Positions 24,713 through 33,204 of a DNA stretch of 64,000 nucleotides are shown here, in pieces. Source of the DNA: Methylobacterium sp. E-045. GTDB lineage: Bacteria > Pseudomonadota > Alphaproteobacteria > Rhizobiales > Beijerinckiaceae. The stretch spans positions 124,001 to 188,000 of the forward strand of contig NZ_JAKSYE010000122.1 of the NCBI RefSeq assembly GCF_022829685.1, given 5' to 3'. Numbering within the stretch: position 1 is the first letter of the stretch; each line of letters begins with the position of its first letter. The notes beneath the pieces were generated by a model. That model was not told the DNA's origin. It searched no databases and saw only the letters and a list, made by a program, of their open reading frames with translations. The position numbers and the translations under genes were made by a program.

Positions 24713-25738
24713 TCACATGACGCGAGAGAACACGAACAGCTCGACGGCGTACAAGGCCGCCAGAGCCGTCAGACCCAGCACCTCCGTGCGCCAGCGCTTC
24801 TGCGGATCCGGCCTCAGCCACCAGCCCAGGCCGAGGATCGCGACCGCCATCAGAGGCCACGACACCAGCGAGACGCTGATCGCATTGCCGATGAAGGTGG
24901 ACACGGCCAGGGGCAACCCGTTCAGCAGGGGACTGAGGAAGCGGATTTCCAGCATGACGACGGGAAACAGGACGAGCAGGACGAGGCAGGTCTGCTTCCA
25001 GGCCGGCGGCGGAGCGAGACGCTGTTCGTTGGCGAACCACCCGGCGAACGGGTTGCTCATCCGGTGGCTCTGCCAGGTCGACACCTGAGGCGTCGCCTCG
25101 GCCAGGATGGCCTTCCTCTCCGCCGATTGCAGCCAGGCATCGAGGAAGGCCGGGCCTTCGAAGCGCACCAGCGTGGTCCAGTACGGGACGTCCGACGACA
25201 GGGGCGCCTGGACGAGGGTGCCCATGTATCCGGGAAAGCGGGCCTGGACCTGCTGGATGCGCTCGGCCCAGCGCCGGAAAGCCTCCTCCTGTCCCGCCTT
25301 CACGATCGTCGTGATGACCTCCGTGACGGTGGTCGTGGAATGGTAATCCGGTGCCGCCTCGTCGACGCGGGACGTCTTGCCGTCGCCCTCCGGGGCCGAG
25401 AGGTCGGCGAGGAGGGCGGAGCGCGCCTCGTCCTCGATCCATCGGGTCAGCGCTTCGGGCGAACGGAACCGCTGGATGATCTGCCAGTCGGACGAGCCGG
25501 AGAAGGCGGGGATGATCTCCAGGCTGACGAAGTCGTGAGCGGCCGAGACGACCCGCGTGAACTCGGCCTGCCACGCGGCGAAGCGCGCCTCCATGCCGGG
25601 CGGCACGGTGAGCTTCGTCGCGACGGCTTTCGTCGCCCCGACCTGCATCGCCCCGACTTGCATCGAACCTGACGAATCCCGGCGGGAGCCCGGAGCTTCG
25701 CCCGCATTCGGGATCTCGATGGCACCCGGTTCGTACAT
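24713..25738 (-). CDS. Tandem ABM-domain membrane protein
   Basis: A 341-residue protein. Residues about 38-125 and 135-230 form two antibiotic-biosynthesis-monooxygenase-like ferredoxin folds (KLTVPPGMEARFAAWQAEF; VITTIVKAGQEEAFRRWAERIQ). The C-terminal 100 residues contain three transmembrane helices (CLVLLVLFPVVMLEI, a segment around FIGNAISVSLVSWPL, and VLGLTALAALYAVELFVF). This matches a known but uncharacterised class of membrane-anchored ABM proteins. The N-terminus contains a near-duplicate MQVGAMQVGA, reflecting a 15-bp tandem repeat in the DNA near 25637-25668. Its promoter shares a twin palindrome with the divergent two-component operon. Confidence 0.85.
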   Translation of the reverse strand: MYEPGAIEIPNAGEAPGSRRDSSGSMQVGAMQVGATKAVATKLTVPPGMEARFAAWQAEFTRVVSAAHDFVSLEIIPAFSGSSDWQIIQRFRSPEALTRWIEDEARSALLADLSAPEGDGKTSRVDEAAPDYHSTTTVTEVITTIVKAGQEEAFRRWAERIQQVQARFPGYMGTLVQAPLSSDVPYWTTLVRFEGPAFLDAWLQSAERKAILAEATPQVSTWQSHRMSNPFAGWFANEQRLAPPPAWKQTCLVLLVLFPVVMLEIRFLSPLLNGLPLAVSTFIGNAISVSLVSWPLMAVAILGLGWWLRPDPQKRWRTEVLGLTALAALYAVELFVFSRVM

Positions 25739-25797
25739 CGTCGACGACGCCCTTCCGCTGGCAGGCTTGCAGAATACGTGATCCGTGACGCCGCCCT

Positions 25798-25814
25798 GTA
25801 GGTCGATGACCTAC
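25798..25814. promoter_or_regulatory. 17-bp palindrome, copy 1 (operator candidate)
   Basis: GTAGGTCGATGACCTAC has perfect 7-base arms around GAT. It lies 59 bases upstream of the ABM-protein start codon. An identical copy lies at 26049-26065 near the divergent response-regulator gene. The region 25739-26125 holds no other gene and is the shared promoter of the two divergent units. Confidence 0.7.
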
Positions 25815-26048
25815 AAGAGTTCGATCCTCACGCCTCTTTAGAAGGCACATCGCCAGCTATACCGACGACCGTAAACGGACTACGCCTCGTCGGTTCTGAT
25901 TTATCGACGCGACGAGCCTGATCGCCCGGATGGTAAACGGCCGGTCTGCAATCAATGTCGCCTTGTCCGGGCGTCCTGCGCGGCTCGATCACTGTTCAGG
26001 GGCGCGCTGTTCATGATCGCGGGCGATGGGCATCGGCCAGGGTCTGCT

Positions 26049-26065
26049 GTAGGTCGATGACCTAC
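26049..26065. promoter_or_regulatory. 17-bp palindrome, copy 2 (operator candidate)
   Basis: It is identical to copy 1, including two flanking bases (CT before GTAGG). It lies 60 bases upstream of the start codon of the response regulator, mirroring the 59-base distance of copy 1 to the ABM gene. The NarL-type regulator encoded next to it is the natural candidate ligand. Confidence 0.7.
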
Positions 26066-26125
26066 GGTGGCGGCAGGGATTCCGGGGGACACTCACCCCG
26101 GTTGGCCGGCTCGCTCGGGGTAGAC

Positions 26126-26779
26126 ATGTCCTTCTTTCGACTGCTGATCGTCGATGACCACCCGATCGTGCTGGCGGGCCTGAAGCTGCTGCTGCGTGGC
26201 GACGGCCGTTTCGACGTGTGCGGGGAAGCCCGCTCGGCGCAGGCGGCCTGCATCGAGGCCGAGCGGCTCCAGCCCGACGTCATCATCACCGATCTGATCA
26301 TGGGCGACGGCGACGGCCTCGCGCTGATCGAGGATCTGCGCGCCATGCTGCCGGCGGCCCGGATCATCGTCTATTCCAGCCGCGACGAGACCGTCTGGGG
26401 GCCGCATGTGATCTATGCCGGCGCGCATGGCTATGTGGCGAAATCCGAGCCCCTCGAAACCGTCGCCGTGGCCCTCGACCGGGTGATGGCGGGCGCCATC
26501 CATGTCAGCGAGCCGGTGCAGCAGCTGTTGATGGGCGATCTCGCGCGGCGGCGCGACCGTCGGACGGAGATCGGCGACCTGTCCGGCCGCGAACTCCAGG
26601 TTCTGCGGCTGATCGGCAGCGGTGCGACGCTGCAATCGCTGGCCAAGGAACTGGGATTGAGCGTGAAGACGGTCGGCACCTATCGGGAGCGCCTGAAGAT
26701 CAAGCTCGGCCTGGACAGCGTGAGGATGCTCGAGCGCCATGCGGCGGATCACGTCGCGGGGCGTCTCGATCCGTCATGA
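26126..26779 (+). CDS. NarL/FixJ-family response regulator
   Basis: A 217-residue transcription factor with a receiver domain (about 1-120; acidic pair D10/D11, phospho-acceptor D56 in IITDLIMGDGDG, Lys in YVAKSEP). A LuxR-type helix-turn-helix follows (about 150-210; LSGRELQVLRLIGSGATLQS, LGLSVKTVGTYRERLKIKLG). Upstream in-frame codons to 25955 are low-complexity and cross the palindrome, so ATG 26126 is preferred. It is followed 13 bases later by its probable cognate kinase. It probably binds the twin palindromes and regulates itself and the ABM gene. Confidence 0.92.
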   Translation: MSFFRLLIVDDHPIVLAGLKLLLRGDGRFDVCGEARSAQAACIEAERLQPDVIITDLIMGDGDGLALIEDLRAMLPAARIIVYSSRDETVWGPHVIYAGAHGYVAKSEPLETVAVALDRVMAGAIHVSEPVQQLLMGDLARRRDRRTEIGDLSGRELQVLRLIGSGATLQSLAKELGLSVKTVGTYRERLKIKLGLDSVRMLERHAADHVAGRLDPS

Positions 26780-26792
26780 AGGACAGTCCCTC

Positions 26793-28091
26793 ATGAAAAG
26801 CTGGCTGGCACGCTGGGACGTGACCCCCGCCGAACAGGCCGGCATGACGTTCGGAGAGGTGCTGACCCTCGTCAATATCCGACGGGTGGAGATCGCCTGC
26901 ATGCTGGGGCTGTTCACCAAGGCGATCGAGTTCGCCACAGGACTCAGGACCGTTCAGATCGTCGTGGAAATCGCGCTGGCGCTCGCCTTCCTCCTCGCCT
27001 CGCTGGCATTGCGGCGCGGCGGCGGACCATGGCGCCGGCGCGGCTTCGTCGCGGTCTTTCTGGTTCTGACCCTGCTCGATACCCAATGGGCGATCGCAGC
27101 CATGGGCGCCAAGGGGCGGCTGACCAGCGGATATCCCATGATGCTGCTGTCGCTGACCCTGCTGTTCGTGCTGCCGCCCCTCGCCTTCGCGGTGACCTTG
27201 ATCCCGCTGCTGCTCACCTATTGCTGGATCGTGCTCGCCACGGCGACGTTCCCCGCCGAGCAGGTCATCGCCATCGTCAATGCGGCGATCGTCTCGGTCA
27301 TCGCCGTCGTCGCCGCGGCCCTGATCCATGCCGGACGGCGCAGCGACTACGAGCAGAAGCGCACCATCCGTCTCCAGAACGATCGGCTGACCGCAAGGAA
27401 CAGCGAGCTCGACACCCTCATGGCGATCACCGCGCATGACCTGCGCAGTCCCCTCTACGGCCTGCGCAACCTGTTCGACCTCGCCGTCCGGCGGGCGCCG
27501 CGGGAGCCGGAGCTGCCGCTCGCGGTCCTGCGGGAGGCGAAGGCGAGCATCGACGCGATGCTGGGTCTCGCCACGCGCCTGCTCGATGCGCACGCCGCCG
27601 AGCACCGGCCCCTCGCGCGCCTCGCCCATGAGGATGTGCGCCGGCATGTGCTGGCCGCCGTCGACCGGATCCAGCCGCTCGCCCAATCCGCCGACGTCCG
27701 GATCGCGGTGGATCTGCCGGACCGGCCGTTGATCGCCACCCTCGACGCGGGCGCCCTCTCGCAGATCCTCGACAATCTCCTCAGCAACGGCGTCCGGTTC
27801 AGTCCGACGGGCGGCATCCTGACGATCGGCGCCGCCCGGGATGACGGGTCCGTGGCGATCGAGGTGCGGGATCGCGGGCCGGGCATCGATCCGGCCGGGT
27901 ACGATCTCCTGTTCAAGAAGTTCCATCAGGCCGCGGGCGCGCGGTCCGAAGGAGCGCCGAGCACGGGCATGGGACTGTTCATCGTCGCGACCCTCGCCGA
28001 CCGCATGGGTGCCGCGGTGCGGTGCGAACCTGCGCCGCAGGGGGGCGCGGTCTTCGTGGTGACGCTGTCCGCGGGCGGGACCGAGACGTAG
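26793..28091 (+). CDS. Membrane sensor histidine kinase
   Basis: A 432-residue kinase. The N-terminal 170 residues hold about five transmembrane helices (VVEIALALAFLLASLAL, GFVAVFLVLTLLDTQWAI, and others up to IVNAAIVSVIAVVAAALIH) with little periplasmic loop. It therefore probably senses within the membrane, like other multi-pass 7TM/5TM kinases. A HisKA domain follows with H215 in AITAHDLRSPLYGLRN. The HATPase has the N-box ILDNLLSNGVRFSP, G1 DRGPGIDP and G2 STGMGLFIV. It forms a two-component pair with the upstream NarL-type regulator. Confidence 0.92.
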   Translation: MKSWLARWDVTPAEQAGMTFGEVLTLVNIRRVEIACMLGLFTKAIEFATGLRTVQIVVEIALALAFLLASLALRRGGGPWRRRGFVAVFLVLTLLDTQWAIAAMGAKGRLTSGYPMMLLSLTLLFVLPPLAFAVTLIPLLLTYCWIVLATATFPAEQVIAIVNAAIVSVIAVVAAALIHAGRRSDYEQKRTIRLQNDRLTARNSELDTLMAITAHDLRSPLYGLRNLFDLAVRRAPREPELPLAVLREAKASIDAMLGLATRLLDAHAAEHRPLARLAHEDVRRHVLAAVDRIQPLAQSADVRIAVDLPDRPLIATLDAGALSQILDNLLSNGVRFSPTGGILTIGAARDDGSVAIEVRDRGPGIDPAGYDLLFKKFHQAAGARSEGAPSTGMGLFIVATLADRMGAAVRCEPAPQGGAVFVVTLSAGGTET

Positions 28092-28257
28092 AGCGGCCGA
28101 TGCCCGGCTCCCCGTCGCGGGCGAGCGGATCGGTCCTGCCCGTCGAATTGATGCGTCAGGGTTTTGCGAGCATTGATACGCGACCTCCGGGGAAGGCGGC
28201 CCCGGCGCGGGCGGCGGACGTGCCGCGCCGCGTCGGCCGCCGACGAACAGGATCTCC

Positions 28258-29511
28258 ATGCGCACGATCGCCGCCTCGCTCGCCCTCACGCTGCTCGCGG
28301 CCCTGGCGCCGCTTCCCGCCCTGTCCGCTCCGGACAAGGCCGTGCTGGCGGTGGCCGAGGCCCAGAACGGCCCCTATCGCGAGACCCTGAAGGGGCTCGT
28401 CGACGTCGATACGGGCACCGGCGACGTGCCAGGCCTTTCCAAGGTCGAAGCGGTTCTGACGGCGCGCCTCGAAGCGCTGGGCCTTGCGGTCGAGACCCGG
28501 GCCGCCCCCGCCTTCGGCGGCAACACCCTGATCGGCACGCGATCCGGCAAGGGCACGCGCAACATCCTGCTGCTGGTGCACTACGACACCGTGTTCGGCA
28601 CGGGCGACGCGGCCAGGCGCCCCTATACCGAGCGCGACGGCCGCGCCTACGGACCGGGGGTCGCCGATGCCAAGGGCGGCGTCGCGATGATCCTGCATGT
28701 CCTCGGTGCGCTGGAGGCGTTGCGGTTCGACGGCTACGGCACCCTCACGGTGGTGTTCAACCCCGACGAGGAGCGCGGCTCGCGCGGATCGCGCGACGAG
28801 ATCGCCAGGATCGCCCGCGGTCAGGACGTGGTCCTGTCCTTCGAGCCTTCGTTCGCCGAGGCCGGCGTCGACGCCGTCACGGTGGCCACCAAGGGCATCA
28901 ACTACGCGAGCCTGACGGTGAAGGGACGCGCGTCCCATGCCGGGGGTGCGCCGGAGGCCGGCCGCAACGCGGTGGTCGAACTCGCCCACCAGATCCTCCA
29001 ACTGCAGGACCTCGGCGACCCGGGCAAGGGGACCAGCCTGCATTGGACCATGATCCAGGGGGGAACCAAGCCGAACATCATCCCCGAGACCGCCAAGGCG
29101 GAGGGCGACATGCGCTACTTCGTGGCGGGCGAGTACGACCGCATCCTGACCGAGGCCCGCAGGATCGTCGGTACGCATCGCGTTCCCGACACGCAGGTGA
29201 GCTTCGATCTCGCCAGAGGCCGTCCGCCGCTGCCGCGCAACCCGGCATCGACGTCGCTCGGCGACCGCGCGAAGGCGATCTATGCCGAGTTGGGCGCGGA
29301 CCTCGCCCTGGCCGAAATCGGCGGCGGCACCGATGCGGGCTACGCCTTCCAGCCCGACAGCCCGGCGAAACCCGCCATCCTCGAGTCGCTCGGCATCGTC
29401 GGCGGCCACTATCACAGCGCCGAGGAGTTCGCGGTCCTCGCCAGCATCACGCCGCGGCTCTACCTCGCGACCCGCCTCGTGATGGAGGCGGCGCAGGATT
29501 CGGGCCGTTGA
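28258..29511 (+). CDS. Exported M20-family carboxypeptidase (CPG2-like)
   Basis: A 417-residue zinc peptidase with a Sec signal peptide (MRTIAASLALTLLAALAPLP then ALSA), so it is periplasmic. M20 metal ligands are seen in LLLVHYDTVFGTGD (His), GPGVADAKGGVAM (bridging Asp), FNPDEERGSRGS (Glu pair) and near the end in IVGGHYHSAEEF (His). The dimerisation lid lies between. It resembles glutamate carboxypeptidase G2, which removes C-terminal Glu from folates and peptides. It is monocistronic as far as can be seen. Confidence 0.92.
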   Translation: MRTIAASLALTLLAALAPLPALSAPDKAVLAVAEAQNGPYRETLKGLVDVDTGTGDVPGLSKVEAVLTARLEALGLAVETRAAPAFGGNTLIGTRSGKGTRNILLLVHYDTVFGTGDAARRPYTERDGRAYGPGVADAKGGVAMILHVLGALEALRFDGYGTLTVVFNPDEERGSRGSRDEIARIARGQDVVLSFEPSFAEAGVDAVTVATKGINYASLTVKGRASHAGGAPEAGRNAVVELAHQILQLQDLGDPGKGTSLHWTMIQGGTKPNIIPETAKAEGDMRYFVAGEYDRILTEARRIVGTHRVPDTQVSFDLARGRPPLPRNPASTSLGDRAKAIYAELGADLALAEIGGGTDAGYAFQPDSPAKPAILESLGIVGGHYHSAEEFAVLASITPRLYLATRLVMEAAQDSGR

Positions 29512-29920
29512 TCGCCAAGGCCGGGGCGTCGTCCCGAGTAGGCTTGGCGAGACGTGGCTCCGGTTCCGCGATGGACCCCTGCGACGCATCGAAGGCCTCG
29601 GCGAGGTGAAGCGTCGACTTGCCCGTGCGAACCTGCCGAGGCCGGGGACATCGGGCGGCAGGCTGGCGCGCCGCGAGTTCCGGCGGAAGGCCGCCCGCGA
29701 CCCGCAAACACTTGCCGAGCACTTGCCGAGCACTTGCCGAGCCTCGCCACCGCCCCCCGGACAGCCAGGCTCGGCGGCAGGGTCGTCGCCGTCGGATCGC
29801 GCGGTTCGCCGTCGGAACGCTGGACGGGTGCAGCGCCGCATTGTACGCGTCCGCGGCGGTTGCACGCGTGCTGCACCAGACGAGGTTGGCCTCTTGAACG
29901 AGCGTGGAGGGGCGACACCG
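29512..29920. other. Gene-free stretch with an 11-bp triple repeat
   Basis: No convincing gene is present, although one frame stays open through it into the HAD gene. At 29710-29742 the 11-mer ACTTGCCGAGC occurs three times in exact tandem. The rest is G/C-rich spacer; a promoter for the HAD gene is presumably near its end. Confidence 0.5.
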
Positions 29921-30454
29921 TTGACGGTCTACCTCGATGTGGACGGCGTCGTGACGACGGTGGGCTATCAGCGGCGGGTCGGCAAGGACAGGCTCGACCC
30001 GGCCCAGGTCGCCCTCGTCGCCGGCCTGGTGAGAGAGTTCGACGCGCGGGTGGTCGTGTCGTCGACGTGGCGCATCGACGATTGCCGTCCGACCCTGATC
30101 GAAGCCGGCCTTCCCGAGGCCTGCTTCCACCCCGACTGGCGGACCGCCATCCTGCCGACGAGCCGCGATGCCGAGACAGGCGGGATGCTTCCCGCCGAGC
30201 GCGCCGGGCGCGGCGACGAGATCACCGAGCACGCGACCCGCAACCGCATCACGGACTACCTCGTCCTCGACGATGTCGAGGTTGGCCCCGCCCACGCCGG
30301 TCGGCACGTCCGACCGGCGGCGGAGTTCGGCCTGAGCGAAGCGGATGGGGTCCTGGCCCGGAGACTGCTGGCCGGGATGGATGAGGCCCGCCGGACGACG
30401 GGTCGGAATGGCGCACCGCCCGCCACGGACGATTTACGCTTCCGTAGGGATTGA
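29921..30454 (+). CDS. HAD-superfamily protein
   Basis: A protein of about 177 residues starting with the HAD motif I, VYLDVDGVVTTVGY. VVVSSTWRIDD is motif II (Ser/Thr), and ITDYLVLDDVEVG is the acidic motif IV. This form resembles the stand-alone HAD domain linked to Swiss-army-knife RNA-repair proteins. No such partners are adjacent. A TTG at 29921 with GGAGG ten bases upstream is the best start; an earlier TTG at 29894 is possible, and no ATG lies near the domain edge. Likely a phosphatase or phosphotransferase of unknown substrate. Confidence 0.75.
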   Translation: MTVYLDVDGVVTTVGYQRRVGKDRLDPAQVALVAGLVREFDARVVVSSTWRIDDCRPTLIEAGLPEACFHPDWRTAILPTSRDAETGGMLPAERAGRGDEITEHATRNRITDYLVLDDVEVGPAHAGRHVRPAAEFGLSEADGVLARRLLAGMDEARRTTGRNGAPPATDDLRFRRD

Positions 30455-30642
30455 ACTTTCCGGAGGCTCGGGTCATTCCATGACAGTGGAGTGACAGGCG
30501 CGTCACGCTGCCCCCGACATCGACAGGGTCACCTCGACCTTCGCCGGACCTGCCCGTCCGGCCCATCCTCGCCAACCGCACCCGTGCGGTGGCCGGGGGC
30601 GCGTCGCGTCGGATCGCCGAGTGGCAGGAAGGAGTGGCTGCG

Positions 30643-31380
30643 ATGTTCGGGTTCAGAACACGGGACAAGACGTCCGCTCCGTCCCTTGCCGCCCTGGGCA
30701 TCGTCGAACGGTCGGCCGATGGGGCGTATGCCACGCTCCTGGCCACAGGCTGGTCCGAGATCGGTTTCGGGTACCACGGCACCGTCCACGCGCACCCGGA
30801 TCACCCGGAGGTCGTCGTGCGCTTCGCGCGCAGGGCCGATGGGTTCGGCGACTATGCGGCCCTGCTTCGCGCAGGGTTCACGGGATCGGATGGACCGCAT
30901 GCGCCGCGGATCCATGACATGCATGTCAGCCGCTGCGGCGCGCTGATGACCGTGGGGTCGCGGCTGAGCGATCCCGCGCGCGACGCCTGGTGGCTGGCTT
31001 ACGCCCACGCCGTCATCGCGGACCATCCGGGCGTCGCGATGGACGAGGGCGTGCGCAACCGATTCAAGGCCGAATGGCCGGCGCACGAACCCCGAATCGA
31101 TCATGCGAGCTACGACGGTATCCGCGAGGCCTTCAGGGCGGCGTGGCCTGGATACGAGGCCTATGTCGCCAGACTGAGGGCCGTGTCGCCGCAGGAGCTC
31201 GACCCGAATATCGGCAACGTTCTCGTCGGCGGCGACGGCAGCCCCGTGGTGAACGATCCCCTGTGCGACGACGGATACGGCCTGTGGCGCTCACCGCTTT
31301 CCCGCGGGTGGAGCCGGTTCATGGATATCCTGCGTCGGCCGGCGGGCAACCCTGCCGGCAGAGCCCCCGTCCCCGCCTGA
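30643..31380 (+). CDS. Kinase-fold-like hypothetical protein, 245 residues
   Basis: No named family is recognised, but the order of motifs resembles a small aminoglycoside-phosphotransferase or protein-kinase fold. A glycine turn and beta strand (GFGYHGTVHAHPDHPEVVVRF) come where the ATP-binding Lys would be, here Arg. Near the C-terminus, LDPNIGNVLVGGDG matches the Asp-x-x-x-x-Asn catalytic loop, and PVVNDPLCDDG stands where the metal-binding Asp is expected. The N-lobe Lys replaced by Arg may mean weak or no catalysis. GGAAGGAG precedes ATG 30643. Confidence 0.7.
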   Translation: MFGFRTRDKTSAPSLAALGIVERSADGAYATLLATGWSEIGFGYHGTVHAHPDHPEVVVRFARRADGFGDYAALLRAGFTGSDGPHAPRIHDMHVSRCGALMTVGSRLSDPARDAWWLAYAHAVIADHPGVAMDEGVRNRFKAEWPAHEPRIDHASYDGIREAFRAAWPGYEAYVARLRAVSPQELDPNIGNVLVGGDGSPVVNDPLCDDGYGLWRSPLSRGWSRFMDILRRPAGNPAGRAPVPA

Positions 31381-31633
31381 TCGCAGGGGCGGCTCCCCGG
31401 AGCGGACCGGGTGCATCGGCAGGTGCATCGGACGGCCGACCCAGGACACCGAGGACGTTTCCATCCCGTGAGCCCGGCATTCGACGCTGCTCGTCGGTGC
31501 CGAAGGCGACCGATGCGCGTGGCCCCTCGGTTGGAGGACCCGCGCATGGACGGCCCGATGCCGGGGGCATCCCCCTCCGATCCGGGGGCCGGCCGATCTC
31601 ACCGGCGGCGGATCGGTCGACCCCGCGCGGCGC

Positions 31634-32635
31634 TCAGGCGCTCAGGCTCCGCATCCAGCCGAGCAGCACCGGGGCGTTGTCCTGGCCATAAGGCGCGACC
31701 GGCCACTCCGCCAAGGCCTCGCTCGGAAGGAATCCGAAGCGTCTGCGAAAGGCGCGGCTGAACGTCTTCTCGTCGGAGAAGCCCGTGGCGTAGGCGACCG
31801 ACGAGATGCGCGGGCGCCCGCCCTCCGCGCCGAGGAGCTTCATCGCCCGCAGCAGACGCCGCTCGCGGATGTGGCTGGCGACCCCGTCCTCCTCCTCGAA
31901 GAGCCGGTAGAGGGTGGCCCGCGAGAGCCCGAACCGGATGATCAGCGCGTCGATCCCGAGGGATTCCGAGGCCAGTTCCTGCTCGATGAACTGGCAGATG
32001 GCGACCTTGTTGAGCCGGTCGAGGGCCGGCGCCTGGTTCGCGTCGGGCTGGAAACAGGCCGCGCAGAGATCGGCCGCCGCGCTCGACAGGTAGCGCAGCT
32101 GGTGCGACTCGGCGGCGGTGGCGCTGGCCACGAGGCCGGACAGGTAGGTGTAGGACAGGTTCCGCACGGGGGCCGAGCGGTAATCGAGGGCTTGCCCGTG
32201 CAGGTTCTCGATGGTGGTGATCTGGTCGCCGAGCAGCTTGCGCGGGAGCATCACGTTGGTGGCCGAGACCGGCCCGGCCTCGCTGACGATCGGCTGCGCG
32301 AGGTCGAAGACCACGAGCTGCGAGGCCTTGACCTCCGTCTCGCGCCGGGCGGCGCCGACCCGGCCTTGGCCGGCGGTGTAGAACTGGATCAGGATGTGGT
32401 CGACGCCCTGCCGGGCGATGGTCCGGGCCGAGCGCTCCAGGCGCTGGGCCGGCGCGGTCACGGATCCGATCAGGGCTTCCCCGAAATGATACGTGGTCAG
32501 GGCGATCGGGGCGGCCAGGTCGGCATCCGACGCGAGCTCGGCCTCGAAGACCGGCGCGAGATGACGGCACCAGGACTGAGCCAGCAGTGCCGGATCGGTG
32601 GGAGCGACGAAGCGGTCGCAGAGAATGCCCGGCAC
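31634..32635 (-). CDS. AraC-family regulator
   Basis: A 333-residue regulator. The N-terminal 200 residues form an AraC-ligand-binding-like (AraC_binding_2 type) domain. The C-terminal 100 carry two helix-turn-helix motifs (LGIDALIIRFGLSRATLYRLFEEEDGVASH; ISSVAYATGFSDEKTFSRAFRRRFGFLPSEA). It is transcribed away from the flagellin gene across a 569-bp gap, so a link to motility is not implied. Targets are unknown. Confidence 0.92.
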   Translation of the reverse strand: MPGILCDRFVAPTDPALLAQSWCRHLAPVFEAELASDADLAAPIALTTYHFGEALIGSVTAPAQRLERSARTIARQGVDHILIQFYTAGQGRVGAARRETEVKASQLVVFDLAQPIVSEAGPVSATNVMLPRKLLGDQITTIENLHGQALDYRSAPVRNLSYTYLSGLVASATAAESHQLRYLSSAAADLCAACFQPDANQAPALDRLNKVAICQFIEQELASESLGIDALIIRFGLSRATLYRLFEEEDGVASHIRERRLLRAMKLLGAEGGRPRISSVAYATGFSDEKTFSRAFRRRFGFLPSEALAEWPVAPYGQDNAPVLLGWMRSLSA

Positions 32636-33204
32636 GGATCAGCGGCCTTCAATGCAGCGACGTCCCATGGACGGCACCAAGACGTACCGATCCCGATCTA
32701 TTCCAGAATGCTCATCCCACGGCGAATGGATTATTGAGATCATCGTCGATCAACATACGATATACAATCGGTCGCGCCGATTTATTCTTTCAAAAACGCC
32801 GCAGCACTCGACTACTTAAGCGTTCATGAGCGGATTAATCAGAGCACGATAGACCGTTAATGAACGTTTAATCGACGGAACCTTGAATTACAATGCCTCC
32901 TCCCTGCGATGACCAGTATCATCGGCCGAGGGAAGTAAAGCCTGCCGCCATGCTCATCTGAAACGAGAGGGCCGCCAAGGCAAGCCGGCCCGACGCGCCG
33001 GGGGCTCGACTATGAGACAAAAACGACTATGTTTGAGACACAGAGTTACACAAATATACTTTGAGACAATATGCACCTTAGATGAGACGCATCGCCCCCT
33101 AATGCAAGCACAGTTGAGATGTGCATTAAGATGTCGATAAGCGGATCCACCCCTGTCTGGGGCGTCGCCAACAGGGCGATATCTCGATCAACAGGATCCG
33201 CCCG
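32636..33204. other. A/T-rich upstream region of the flagellin gene
   Basis: The gap of 569 bases between the divergent AraC gene and flagellin is unusually A/T-rich for this genome, especially 32690-32890. Nothing in it codes convincingly. It contains the phased TGAGAC repeats at 33013-33089 and GTCGATAA at 33133-33140, which resembles a sigma-28 minus-10 element but lacks a clear minus-35 partner. The long leader and promoter of flagellin presumably lie here. Confidence 0.6.
33013..33089. promoter_or_regulatory. Phased TGAGAC direct repeats upstream of flagellin
   Basis: TGAGACA occurs at 33013, 33034 and 33062, and TGAGACG at 33083. Start-to-start spacings are 21, 28 and 21 bases. The 21-base steps equal two helical turns, placing pairs of sites on the same face of the DNA. 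The block ends 115 bases before the flagellin start codon, which suits an activator-binding region. Confidence 0.5.

Noticed and set aside
25985..26012. GTTC...GTTC near the response regulator as a LexA box
   Set aside because: The spacing between the GTTC motifs is eleven, not seven, bases.
33133..33140. GTCGATAA as a sigma-28 minus-10 element for flagellin
   Set aside because: No TAAA-type minus-35 lies at the required spacing, so it was mentioned only as context.
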